Shown here in pieces: positions 9,927 to 18,573 of a DNA stretch of 64,000 nt (the first letter of the stretch is position 1; the number at the start of each line of letters is the position of its first letter). This DNA comes from Parvularcula bermudensis HTCC2503. GTDB taxonomy: Bacteria > Pseudomonadota > Alphaproteobacteria > Caulobacterales > Parvularculaceae. The translations under genes and the position numbers were made by a program. Where the stretch lies: NCBI RefSeq assembly GCF_000152825.2, contig NC_014414.1, positions 1,984,001 through 2,048,000 of the forward strand, in the 5' to 3' direction. Below the pieces are notes generated by a model that saw only the letters and a program-made list of their open reading frames with translations, ran no database searches and had not been told where the DNA came from.

Positions 9927-11201
9927 TTAGCGCCGATTGACGGGCGCGCCCGTCATAACGGCCGTATCGGTGTCGCGGTTCCCCACTTGCCAATCGATGA
10001 TGCCATTGCGTTGGCGACGATTGACCGGCGCCGGGGAGGCGGTGTTGGCCTGAACATCATTGATGATCGTGGGGACGGAATTGAGATGGCCAAGGGTCGA
10101 GACCTCGACCCCGCTATTGCCGTCAATGTCGTTATCCTCGATCAGGCCGCCGGAATTGATGACCTTGATCCCGTCACCGCGGTTCGACCAGATCTGGTTG
10201 AGGCGCACCAGAACCTCTCGCGCATTCTCTTCGAGAAGGACCCCGTGACTGGCATTGTCGAGGATCTTATTGCCCACAAGGGTGGCGGGGCCGGAGCCGC
10301 TATAGCTGAGCCCCACTCCATTGGTGTTGATAAGGTTCCCTGTCGCCAACATCGAAGCGCTGCCATCGAGGCTGACCCCCTGATGATAATTGTTCGACAC
10401 GATATTATCGATCAACACGGCCCGATCCCAGGCAGGTTGGGTCTGGCTGACCGCAATGCCCATGCGTCCCCCGGAGACCCGGTTTTTCTCGAGCAGCGCC
10501 ATCCCACCGGCAAGCTTCACCAGCTCCCCATTATGGTGGCCCGCCCCATCGACCGCGGCGCCGACCATGCTGAAGATCCCGCGCCGTACGTCGACGCAGG
10601 GCTCGGTCAGCCCCTCGCTCGCCATGACCACCGATCCGCCGAACCGATCCTGATAGAGGGCAATCAGCGATCTGTCGGTCTGCATCCAGGCCGGCTCGAA
10701 GGAGACATTTTCGATCTGCACATGCTCGCTGGGCAATTCGGGGTCGAACCGCACGCAGCTGCCATCGACCAATCCGTTTTCCCCCGTCGCCGCCTTCGTC
10801 CGTTTCACCGGAAGGATCCGCGGGCGGGACGGTCCGCTGCCTTGACCTTCGATCCTGACGGATCGCGTCAGTTCAAGGTCTTCGAAGTAAATCCCCGGAC
10901 GGACGACAACCACGCCCCCCCAGGCGACATTGTCGATGGCGTCCTGGATGGAGCTATAGCTCTGGACGTCCTGATCGGCGGCATACCCGCCCTGGTCCAC
11001 GACGACATAGCGCGGCAGGCGCTTGTCCTTTTCGAGTTCTTCCTGCTTCGCCGCCGCCCGGGCTTTCGCTTTGGCGCGATCCTGGGGGGTGATGGTAGGC
11101 ATGCCACCAAAGCTTTGGGCGGCCGCCGGGGCGATGGCGGCGGTCATCAGGCAGGCGGCCATGAGGCTGCCAAGGGCGGTACGGATCACAGGGCGGTTCA
11201 T
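9927..11201 (-). CDS. Secreted right-handed beta-helix protein
   Basis: 424 residues from the chosen ATG. A signal peptide is clear (MNRPVIRTALGSLMAACLMT, cut after AIAPAAAQS). A basic helical stretch follows (RAKAKARAAAKQEELEKDKR), then a pectate-lyase-like parallel beta-helix: SIQDAIDNVAWGGVVVVRPG, GNLINTNGVGLSYSG, LLEENAREVLVRLNQIWSN. The fold is used by periplasmic or surface carbohydrate-active proteins and NosD-like proteins; no catalytic residues can be assigned. GAGGGA upstream supports the start at 11201 over the longer frame. It lies 25 bases after the Sel1/peptidoglycan-binding gene, so an envelope operon is likely. Confidence 0.7.
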   Translation of the reverse strand: MNRPVIRTALGSLMAACLMTAAIAPAAAQSFGGMPTITPQDRAKAKARAAAKQEELEKDKRLPRYVVVDQGGYAADQDVQSYSSIQDAIDNVAWGGVVVVRPGIYFEDLELTRSVRIEGQGSGPSRPRILPVKRTKAATGENGLVDGSCVRFDPELPSEHVQIENVSFEPAWMQTDRSLIALYQDRFGGSVVMASEGLTEPCVDVRRGIFSMVGAAVDGAGHHNGELVKLAGGMALLEKNRVSGGRMGIAVSQTQPAWDRAVLIDNIVSNNYHQGVSLDGSASMLATGNLINTNGVGLSYSGSGPATLVGNKILDNASHGVLLEENAREVLVRLNQIWSNRGDGIKVINSGGLIEDNDIDGNSGVEVSTLGHLNSVPTIINDVQANTASPAPVNRRQRNGIIDWQVGNRDTDTAVMTGAPVNRR

Positions 11202-11226
11202 CGCAATTCCCTCGGACATCGACTTC

Positions 11227-12603
11227 TTACTCATGGCTCGTCGGCTCATAGGTAATTTCGTATAATTCGTTCAGTGCCTTTTGCGCCGGGGCATAGCCAA
11301 GGCCGATGGCTTGCCCGAAATGATGGGCCGCCTCGGATCGGCTGGGGTCGACCGGATCGTCGCCGTAAATCCCCTCCCGGTAATATTGTCCCAGGGCATA
11401 ATGGGCGAGGGGATAGCCGAAGGACGCGGATTTCTTCAGCCAGGTCACCGCCACCTCTCCATTGACAGGAACGCCGATCCCCTCAGCGTGCATCACGCCG
11501 TAGATATACTGCGACTGCGGATGATTGACCCCGGCGGCGGCGGCGATGAGAGCAACTTTCTGAGGGGGCGTCAGCACCCCGGTCATCCCGTCCCGCTTTT
11601 GCTCGGGGGTGAGACTGTCCTTGTCCTCGACCAAATTATACTGGAACCGCTCGATTGCCTTACGGGTCTGCGGCCCGACATCGCCATCGATCGGTCCCAG
11701 ATAGAGCCCGAGAGCCGCGAGGGCGTTTTGGACGATATCGTCATTGCCGCTGAATTCCCGCTCGATCTCCTCAATCGCCAAGGCAAGACGACGCTGCTGA
11801 AGAACGCGGGTTTTCTGCTCCAGATCGGTGAGCATCGGCGAGGGACGGCTGAACGCTTCGGGCAGCGGCGGCTCCCACTCACCCTCTAGCTTGAGGGCGG
11901 TCTCGATCTCGTCCGGTGTCATCAGCTCACGAATGCTGTCGGCGGCCTTCAGCGCAAGAGGGTTGGCATTGCGCGCCCGATTGGTGGCGAGCCGGTAGAA
12001 TTTCAGCGCTTCGACATTGCTTTTCGGCAGGCCGGTGCCCTGCTGATACATCGTTCCCAGACGATAAAGATCGAAAGCGGACCCCGATGACAGGATCTCG
12101 ACGATCAAGGACTCCGCCTCCTTGACCTGCTCGGTGCTCATCTCGGCGCGGAGGATCGGCAGTCGGTCTCTGGCATAGGCCCGGGCATTGATCTGCGCGA
12201 AATCGGGCTGTTGCCTATAGGCCGAAAAATCATGGGTTGCGGCAATGGTATACCAGGCCAGCGCCCGCTCGAGATCCTTGGTGATGACACCGGTTTCCAC
12301 CGGGCTGAAGGTCGGCGCTTCCTCGCCGCCACCGACGAGGAAGAGCGGGGAGTTGGTGAAGATATCGCCGAGAATTTGCCGCGAGCGCACGTCGCCCGCA
12401 ATCGCGTGCTTGGTCCAAAGGTCGAGGGCTTCGAGCACCTTGGTTTGATCAATTTGTCCAGAAGGGTGACGGGCATAGGCCCGAAGGGCGTCTTCGAAAT
12501 CCGCGAAGGCCGTTCCACTGAATGCCGTGGTCAGTGCCAACGCGCCAGCCACGAACAAACGGAGCGGCCGCCGCCCCCCGGTCGAAGTGCCGAACGATCC
12601 CAT
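11227..12603 (-). CDS. Exported Sel1-repeat protein with peptidoglycan-binding domain
   Basis: 458 residues. A signal sequence (RPLRLFVAGALALTTAFSGT) is followed by Sel1-type helical repeats (YRLGTMYQQGTGLPKSNVEA), a peptidoglycan-binding domain 1 unit (ALAALGLYLGPIDGDVGPQT) and further Sel1 units (IYGVMHAEGIGVPVNGEV, HYALGQYYREGIYGDDP). Such proteins scaffold wall-associated complexes in the periplasm. ATG 12603 has AGAGGGG 7 bases upstream; ATG 12621 is the alternative. It is the first gene of a two-gene unit with the beta-helix protein. Confidence 0.75.
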   Translation of the reverse strand: MGSFGTSTGGRRPLRLFVAGALALTTAFSGTAFADFEDALRAYARHPSGQIDQTKVLEALDLWTKHAIAGDVRSRQILGDIFTNSPLFLVGGGEEAPTFSPVETGVITKDLERALAWYTIAATHDFSAYRQQPDFAQINARAYARDRLPILRAEMSTEQVKEAESLIVEILSSGSAFDLYRLGTMYQQGTGLPKSNVEALKFYRLATNRARNANPLALKAADSIRELMTPDEIETALKLEGEWEPPLPEAFSRPSPMLTDLEQKTRVLQQRRLALAIEEIEREFSGNDDIVQNALAALGLYLGPIDGDVGPQTRKAIERFQYNLVEDKDSLTPEQKRDGMTGVLTPPQKVALIAAAAGVNHPQSQYIYGVMHAEGIGVPVNGEVAVTWLKKSASFGYPLAHYALGQYYREGIYGDDPVDPSRSEAAHHFGQAIGLGYAPAQKALNELYEITYEPTSHE

Positions 12604-12715
12604 CCTCAATCCCCTCTTCATCCCGCCGGGGAAGGAGCCATTCCCATCGCCCACCAGGTCACCTTCACTATTGTTAACACCTTCAAACCGCCTTGGCACC
12701 CCTCCGTCATCGTTT

Positions 12716-12958
12716 TCACGGGGCCCCCTCAGCTTTTGTGACTTCGAAGACGCAAACCTCGCCGTCGATCAGACACCGACATTCATGTCCGCCCTGCCGG
12801 GCCGCGTGGGGAATATCGATCTTCGCCAGGGGGTCATCGGTGGACAGCTCAATGCGGGTGCCGGGCGCCGCAGCCCTTAAGGTCGCCTCCAAGCGGAGGA
12901 CCGGCAGGGGGCAGCGCAAGCCCCGTAGATCGAGACGTAAATCGGGCGATTCCGTCAT
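12716..12958 (-). CDS. TusA-family sulfur carrier protein
   Basis: 80 residues. The signature LDLRGLRCPLPVLR holds the reactive Cys in a CPxP motif, as in TusA/SirA proteins that relay persulfide sulfur for tRNA thiolation and other uses. A second Cys pair (ECRC) and CVF near the C-terminus are extra. The ATG overlaps the stop of the upstream gene by ATGA, so the two are coupled. The frame extends further upstream, but the family starts at this Met. Which sulfur pathway it serves cannot be told. Confidence 0.82.
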   Translation of the reverse strand: MTESPDLRLDLRGLRCPLPVLRLEATLRAAAPGTRIELSTDDPLAKIDIPHAARQGGHECRCLIDGEVCVFEVTKAEGAP

Positions 12959-14271
12959 CCGGCGGCGCGCGCCGATTGTGCTCGGCGTGCCTCTCGCCCT
13001 TGGGTGTCGACGCTGGGGGGAAGACCCATCACCTCGCACAATTCCGCCACCGAGCGGTCGAGATCGCGGGGGTACCACAGCACTTCTCGCTCGCTGATCG
13101 CGCCTTTGATCGCCAAGACACGCGGGCAGAACAGCGCTTCGGCTGGGGTCGGGAGCCGATTGTCCCCTTCGCGCTCGACCCGGGCGCAGCCCGAGGCCAC
13201 GGCAAGCGCGCCGAGGTGACGGCGCCCCTCGAGCGGTGCCCGCCAGTGACAGACCCCGCCGTCTTTCTCAATGCCCCAGCTCGCCGAGAGAAGGAGGGGG
13301 CGTCGGACGACCGCCGGGCCTGTTGCCACGAGGCGGAGCGCGGCGCCCTTGCGCGGCGTCTCCTCAAAGCGGGTCGCCTTTCGGCTCATGCCGGCGGCCG
13401 CCAGGACGCTTCCGTCGATCAACGGAAAGGTCTCGACCAGGAACGGCTGATACGTGGTGGCGACGCGCCTGGCGGTCTCTGCTGCCTGCTGAGCATCGGC
13501 AAATAGCCAGGTGCGCTCACTGATGCCCGAGCTGCGAGGGGGCAGGGAGAAGGAGAAACGCCAGGGGCGATCGAACGCCTCGGCAATGGCGACCGCTCCC
13601 ACGGCGCCTTGCCGCGCCGCTTCGAGGGGCGAGGAGAAACAAGGGGCGAGACTGGCAATATAGGCGGCATGTGCCGGAGCCAAGGCGGCAAGGTCGTCCC
13701 AATTCGCCATCGCATTCACCTCCAGCCGGAGCGGGCCACCCCTTGGTGTCCGCGGTGGTGCTGGGGGCGGGGCGGGGGGCGGAGGTTTAAGGGCGATGGG
13801 CCGGGTCCCACCATCGAGGATGAACCCCATGGCCGCCGCCTCGCTGACGGCCTCGGCCGCGGCCTCGTCGGAGGAGGGGGTCAAGACGGCCAGACGGGCC
13901 GGCGGAAGCCCCTCAAGCTGGAGGATGAGCGTAAGGGGGGCAGGGTCGCCGCTATATTGGTCACACAGCTCGGGATCGCGGCTGAGGCCCGCCTCCCCCA
14001 GCGCCTTTGCCAAATCGTTGAGGTCTGCCGTGAGATCGGCGCCGCTCGGCTCGGCTCTCTCGCCCTGGAACAGGGTCGCAGGCAGGATTTGCCGGTCGAA
14101 CAGGCCAGCCAGCGCCGTCGAGACGCGCGAAAGAGCGCTGGGCCCAAGCCCATTTAAGAGCCTATGGGGACCGGTCCCAAAAGTGGGCGTATCGAGTATC
14201 GCCGTCTTGACCACGATCAGGACAGTTACGAGTTCATTTGCGAAGTCAAGATAAGTCAGAGCTCTCGCCAT
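12955..14271 (-). CDS. Unknown protein translationally coupled to a TusA-like carrier
   Basis: 438 residues; I do not recognise the family. Two globular parts (about 1-160 and 185-438) are joined by a Pro-rich linker (PPPPAPPPAPP near residue 165). No signal peptide is obvious, although the start (YLDFANELVTVLIVVKTAIL) is hydrophobic. Cys residues are few and show no cluster. The stop overlaps the TusA-like start (ATGA), which suggests joint action. The start codon is weakly supported and could lie further in. It is divergent from the RodZ-like gene. Confidence 0.5.
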   Translation of the reverse strand: MARALTYLDFANELVTVLIVVKTAILDTPTFGTGPHRLLNGLGPSALSRVSTALAGLFDRQILPATLFQGERAEPSGADLTADLNDLAKALGEAGLSRDPELCDQYSGDPAPLTLILQLEGLPPARLAVLTPSSDEAAAEAVSEAAAMGFILDGGTRPIALKPPPPAPPPAPPRTPRGGPLRLEVNAMANWDDLAALAPAHAAYIASLAPCFSSPLEAARQGAVGAVAIAEAFDRPWRFSFSLPPRSSGISERTWLFADAQQAAETARRVATTYQPFLVETFPLIDGSVLAAAGMSRKATRFEETPRKGAALRLVATGPAVVRRPLLLSASWGIEKDGGVCHWRAPLEGRRHLGALAVASGCARVEREGDNRLPTPAEALFCPRVLAIKGAISEREVLWYPRDLDRSVAELCEVMGLPPSVDTQGREARRAQSARAAG

Positions 14272-14341
14272 CCTCGCCGAAGGGGCGTACCCTTAAGAAG
14301 TGTTGTCTCGGTGAGGCCGAATTACGGGAGATCGAACCGCT

Positions 14342-15751
14342 ATGGATGGGCCTGAATCGCTGTTCGCTCGGCGTCTTGAGGGATTTTCAGCGCCCGCGGC
14401 GGAACCGGCGCAAGAATCGCTTTCGGCGGAGGGGGCGACCATTCTGTCTGCGGATTATCCCCATGCCGGCGCGATGCTGAGGGCGGCGCGCGATGCCATG
14501 GGGCTGACCCGCGAAGATGTCGCACGACAAACCAAGATCAAGTCTGAGCGCCTCGAAGCGATCGAGACAATGGCAATCGATGATCTTCCGGCGAAAACCT
14601 ACACGCTGGGGTTTGTGCGGGCCTATGCGCGGATTACCGGATTGCCCGAAGACAGTTTGGTCGAGCGGTTCAAGGCCGATGCGGGCTATGGCTATGGGGC
14701 GGCCCCGACCCAAGATGAGCCGGCGGTGCGGGCCTCGTCCATCCCCAAGGAGCAGCGGCGCGTTGGAATCGCCTCAGTCGTGGTCCTAACCCTTGGCATC
14801 ATCTGGGTCTCTTGGCGTGTCCTCGAAGCGGCGGCGCCGGAGACGGTGGAGACGGCGTCCCTCAATGGCGTCCCCATCGTGGAAAGCGCCCGGGCTGACT
14901 CCGCCGTGACCTACGAAGTCGGCACCTCGATTGGGCCGCAAAATGAGGGGACGATGCGCGAGAGCGCGCCGCAACTGTCGAGGGCAGGAGAGACGGGCGG
15001 GGATCCGGTGGTGACGCTTGATCCCACTCGGTTGGCCGAGAGCCTTGAAGCGGGGGAACGGGCCGCCCGGGAGGCCGCCCTGACCGAGGCCCTCGCGGCT
15101 GAGGCGGCGGCGTTTCTCGACGAAAATCGCCCAATGTCGGCCCCTGAGACACCGGCCACCGACCGCCCCTCCTCAACGGCAAATGAGCTGAATGCCCAGA
15201 GCCTTGCGCAACTCGAAACGCAATCGCCGCCGCCGGCCGCCGGCGACGCTCCAGCGTCGGATCCGATCGGCCCTGATGCCGAGGCCGACCCGGTGAACAG
15301 GGTCACCGGCACCGCCGCTCCAGCCCAGCTGACCGCCCCCGAGGCGCCGGACGCGGTGGACCCGGACGAGATCATCGTCGTTGAGGCCACAGCGCCGCAA
15401 CTGGCGGCCGAACCAGCGGCGGCTCAAGCGATCTCCGATGCAGAAACGCAAGTCAGCGCCGAGGCCGCGCCGCAAGGACGGGTTCCCGCCATGATCCGGA
15501 TGGCCCTTGAACCGGTCTATCCGGCGCGGTGTGAGAGCGAAGCCGCGGCCAGCGAGGTCGTGGTCGTCGCCTATGACGTTTCTCGGTATGGCAAGGTCCT
15601 CAACCCCCAGGTGGCGGAGAGCTCCAACGCCTGTTTCGATCGATCCGCCGTGGCCGCCGTGGCACGGTGGGACTTCTTTCCGGCTCAGGAAAACGGGGAG
15701 AATGTCTTCGATAGTCGCCGGACGAGCCGCGTGGTCTTTCAGCGGCCCTAG
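14342..15751 (+). CDS. RodZ-like helix-turn-helix membrane protein fused to a TonB C-terminal domain
   Basis: 469 residues. Residues about 40-105 form a RodZ-type HTH (GAMLRAARDAMGLTREDVAR, TYTLGFVRAYARITGLPED). One membrane segment follows at about 140-158 (IASVVVLTLGIIWVSW), then a long Ala/Pro/Glu-rich periplasmic linker. The last 90 residues look like a TonB/TolA C-terminal domain (VYPARCESEAAASEVVVVAY, RSAVAAVARWDFFPA) with two Cys that may pair. RodZ normally links MreB to the elongation machinery and in alphaproteobacteria sits before ispG, as here. The usual RodZ C-terminal domain seems replaced by the TonB-like one. Confidence 0.75.
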   Translation: MDGPESLFARRLEGFSAPAAEPAQESLSAEGATILSADYPHAGAMLRAARDAMGLTREDVARQTKIKSERLEAIETMAIDDLPAKTYTLGFVRAYARITGLPEDSLVERFKADAGYGYGAAPTQDEPAVRASSIPKEQRRVGIASVVVLTLGIIWVSWRVLEAAAPETVETASLNGVPIVESARADSAVTYEVGTSIGPQNEGTMRESAPQLSRAGETGGDPVVTLDPTRLAESLEAGERAAREAALTEALAAEAAAFLDENRPMSAPETPATDRPSSTANELNAQSLAQLETQSPPPAAGDAPASDPIGPDAEADPVNRVTGTAAPAQLTAPEAPDAVDPDEIIVVEATAPQLAAEPAAAQAISDAETQVSAEAAPQGRVPAMIRMALEPVYPARCESEAAASEVVVVAYDVSRYGKVLNPQVAESSNACFDRSAVAAVARWDFFPAQENGENVFDSRRTSRVVFQRP

Positions 15752-15914
15752 CCCGGCAAATTCCCGTCCTTGCCAAGCGTTGGCCGCCATCGCCTTTCCA
15801 CTCATTCGGCGCCATCGATTGAGCCCTGTCATCGGTCGGCCTATGTGAGGAGAGGCAGCCCCTTGTCCCGTTCCCCCTGGTTATTGGCGGCCCCCTGTTG
15901 ATTGGAGGAAGGTC

Positions 15915-17039
15915 ATGAGTATCCGTCCCTGGCGCGACATTGAGCGCCGACCCAGCCGGAAGATCCATGTCGGCCCCGTCGCTGTGGGCGGCGACGCCCC
16001 GATCGCTGTTCAGTCCATGACCAACACCGATACGGGCGATGCCAAAGCGACTCTCGACCAGATTGAGCGGATTGCCGAAGCCGGCGCCGATATCGTCCGG
16101 GTGTCGTGTCCGGACAAAAGATCGACCGCGGCGATGGCGGAAATTTGCCGGTTGAGCCCCATTCCCGTGGTGGCCGATATCCATTTTCACTATCAGCGGG
16201 GGATTGAGGCCGCCGAGGCGGGCGCCGCTTGTTTGCGGATCAATCCGGGGAATATCGGTAAGCGGGAGCGGGTGCTTGAGGTCATCAGCGCGGCCCGGAA
16301 CAATGGGTGTTCCATGAGGATCGGCGTGAATGGCGGCTCCCTCGAGCGGGACCTTTTGGAGAAATATGGCGAGCCCTGCCCGGAGGCGATGGTGGAGAGT
16401 GCCCTCAACCACGCCCGGGTCCTTGAGGAGGAGGACTTCCACGAATTCAAGATTTCGGTGAAGGCGTCCGATGTTTTCCTGACCGTCGCGGCCTATCAGG
16501 CCCTGGCGGAGGCCACCGACAAGCCCTTGCATCTGGGGGTGACGGAGGCGGGCGGCTATCGCATCGGGACCATCAAATCGTCCATCGGCCTTGGCTCTCT
16601 CCTCTGGGCCGGGATCGGCGATACGATCCGTGTCTCCCTGTCCGCTGAACCCGAGGATGAGGTGAAGGTGGGCTATGACATCCTCAAATCCCTCGGCTTG
16701 CGCCATCGCGGGGTGAATGTGATTTCTTGTCCGTCCTGCGCCCGCCAGGGATTTGACGTGATCCGCACCGTCGAGACCCTCGAGGCGCGGCTGGCGCATA
16801 TTTCCACCCCGCTGAGCCTGTCGATTATTGGCTGCGTCGTGAACGGGCCGGGCGAAGCGCGGGAGACCGACATCGGGTTCACCGGCGGCGGGGGAGATGC
16901 GGGGATGGCGTATTTGGGCGGCGTCCCGGCCTTCAAGCTCAAAAACGAGGAAATGATCGACCGTCTCGTGGCACTGGTTGAAGAAAAAGCGGCAAAATTT
17001 GAAGAAGAGCAGGCTGCGGCGGCGCAAGTCGCCGAATGA
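15915..17039 (+). CDS. ispG: 4-hydroxy-3-methylbut-2-enyl-diphosphate synthase (flavodoxin)
   Basis: 374 residues, the normal bacterial length. It converts MEcPP to HMBPP in the non-mevalonate isoprenoid pathway. The 4Fe-4S ligands are visible: Cys272 and Cys275 in SCPSC, and Cys307 in GCVVNGPGE, with the active Glu at 314. GGAGGAAGG lies just before the ATG. It follows the RodZ-like gene, the usual alphaproteobacterial order. Confidence 0.96.
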   Translation: MSIRPWRDIERRPSRKIHVGPVAVGGDAPIAVQSMTNTDTGDAKATLDQIERIAEAGADIVRVSCPDKRSTAAMAEICRLSPIPVVADIHFHYQRGIEAAEAGAACLRINPGNIGKRERVLEVISAARNNGCSMRIGVNGGSLERDLLEKYGEPCPEAMVESALNHARVLEEEDFHEFKISVKASDVFLTVAAYQALAEATDKPLHLGVTEAGGYRIGTIKSSIGLGSLLWAGIGDTIRVSLSAEPEDEVKVGYDILKSLGLRHRGVNVISCPSCARQGFDVIRTVETLEARLAHISTPLSLSIIGCVVNGPGEARETDIGFTGGGGDAGMAYLGGVPAFKLKNEEMIDRLVALVEEKAAKFEEEQAAAAQVAE

Positions 17040-17194
17040 CCGGCATCGAACAAAAATGCCGTGTCACATAAAGACGACGCCGATTCGTCCTTAATAAAGT
17101 CCTGAACTCGGCCTGACCATTAAAGAGCCGAACGAGGAAAATATTATCCGTTCTTTCGTACACCTAAGGCTTGTAATGAGTTGGGGTCTGGGGA

Positions 17195-18427
17195 ATGGGA
17201 CGGCAGATTTGGGGAGCGGGAGCCTTAATTGCCCTGCTATGCCTCGTATCTTCCTGCGGCGGTGGGGGCGGTGGCGGCAGCGCGGACACGGCCCCCAGCG
17301 CGGGGAGCGTGGGGACGCCGACCGCCTCGGGGGCCGACCCCGACGGTCCCAGCGACGACACGCCGAGCCCCGATCCCGAGCCGGCCCCTCAACCTTCTCC
17401 TGAACCGGCTCCCCTTGAGGCGGCGGAGAACGAAGATCTCTTCGCGCCCATCATCGCCGCCATTGAGGCGTCGCCCGTGGAAAATCTGCTGGTGGTTTTC
17501 GGCGATGAGGATGAGCGCCTTTTTGCCTATGAGAAGGGGCATTTCCCGGAGCAGGAAACCTATCTCACGGCGTCAGCCGCGAAATTGTTATCGGGGGCGA
17601 CCTTTTTCCGGCTGATCGAGGACGGCGTGATGCGCCTCGACGATCGGCCAAGCGCGTATTTCGATTATTGGACCACCGATCCAGCGGACCCGCGGAGCGA
17701 GATCACACTCGCCCATCTTCTGGGCTTTGTCTCCGGCTTCCACAGCAATCCTTTGCTCTCACCGGGATGCGCGAACAATCCACTGATGACCCTCCAGGAA
17801 TGCGCGCAAAAATACTACGAAGACGGGCTGAACGGGGATCCAGGCGGGGTGTTCGACTACGGGCCTTCTCACTTCCAGATTGCGGCGGCCATGGCCGAAC
17901 AGGCGATGGGTCTGCCCTATACCGAGATATTCGAAACGGTCACCGCCGCCGCGATCGGTATGACCGATACAGAGTTCAAATCGCCGAGCCGGCAAAACCC
18001 GAAGGCCGCCGGCGGCGCCACGTCGAGCCCGGTGGATTACGAGAAATTCCTGCAAGCGCTTCTGTCAGAGCGGTTCTTGCCCAATCTCTCCGCTTTTGCC
18101 GAAGACCGGACCCCGAATGCCCGTTTTCGGGGACGCCCGAAGGTCAAGAGCATCGAGGGATCGGATTGGCACTATTCCAGCGGGGCATGGCTTGAATGCG
18201 ATGCTCCCCGCTTCACGAAAGCGTGTGCCGAAGAGGCCGTGATCTCAAGCCCAGGGGCCTTTGGCTGGACCCCGTGGATCGATCTTGCCCACGGCTATTA
18301 CGGCATGGTGGCGATGGAGGAATTCGGGGTTTTCGAGCAAGAGATTGGCGAGGAGGGCGTCCGCCTCGAGCAGGAATTGCAACCCCTGATCGAGCGCGCC
18401 CTCGAAGAGCTCCGGGCGCGGCGCTAA
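17195..18427 (+). CDS. Serine-hydrolase (beta-lactamase/PBP-like) lipoprotein, copy 1
   Basis: 410 residues. A lipoprotein signal (LLCLVSSCGGG) is followed by a Gly, then Pro/Asp/Glu-rich spacer to about residue 75. The serine-hydrolase domain carries SxxK at Ser127-Lys130 (TASAAKLLSG) and LAHLLGFVSGF, as in class C beta-lactamase relatives. A Tyr motif is suggested by FDYGPSHFQIAA; the third motif is unclear (HYSSGAW). Four Cys in the domain may form disulfides. A close paralogue follows directly. The substrate could be peptidoglycan peptides or esters; not determinable. Confidence 0.75.
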   Translation: MGRQIWGAGALIALLCLVSSCGGGGGGGSADTAPSAGSVGTPTASGADPDGPSDDTPSPDPEPAPQPSPEPAPLEAAENEDLFAPIIAAIEASPVENLLVVFGDEDERLFAYEKGHFPEQETYLTASAAKLLSGATFFRLIEDGVMRLDDRPSAYFDYWTTDPADPRSEITLAHLLGFVSGFHSNPLLSPGCANNPLMTLQECAQKYYEDGLNGDPGGVFDYGPSHFQIAAAMAEQAMGLPYTEIFETVTAAAIGMTDTEFKSPSRQNPKAAGGATSSPVDYEKFLQALLSERFLPNLSAFAEDRTPNARFRGRPKVKSIEGSDWHYSSGAWLECDAPRFTKACAEEAVISSPGAFGWTPWIDLAHGYYGMVAMEEFGVFEQEIGEEGVRLEQELQPLIERALEELRARR

Positions 18428-18573
18428 CGCGCCTATGCCCCATTAATCTCCTCGCCATGGTGCGTCATGCTGCTCTGCAACAAAAACCGTGTGTCTCCCC
18501 GGTAACCATGTCATAACCCTTCCAAGAATGGGGATTGGTCGCGTGTTTTCGGCACGACCCAGCGGGGTGGGGT

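Noticed and set aside
9987-11255. 422-codon open frame antisense to the beta-helix gene
   Set aside because: The minus-strand product has a signal peptide, ribosome site and recognisable fold; the plus-strand frame has none.
15600-17027. 475-codon open frame antisense to ispG
   Set aside because: ispG is certain with all Fe-S ligands; the antisense product has no family features.
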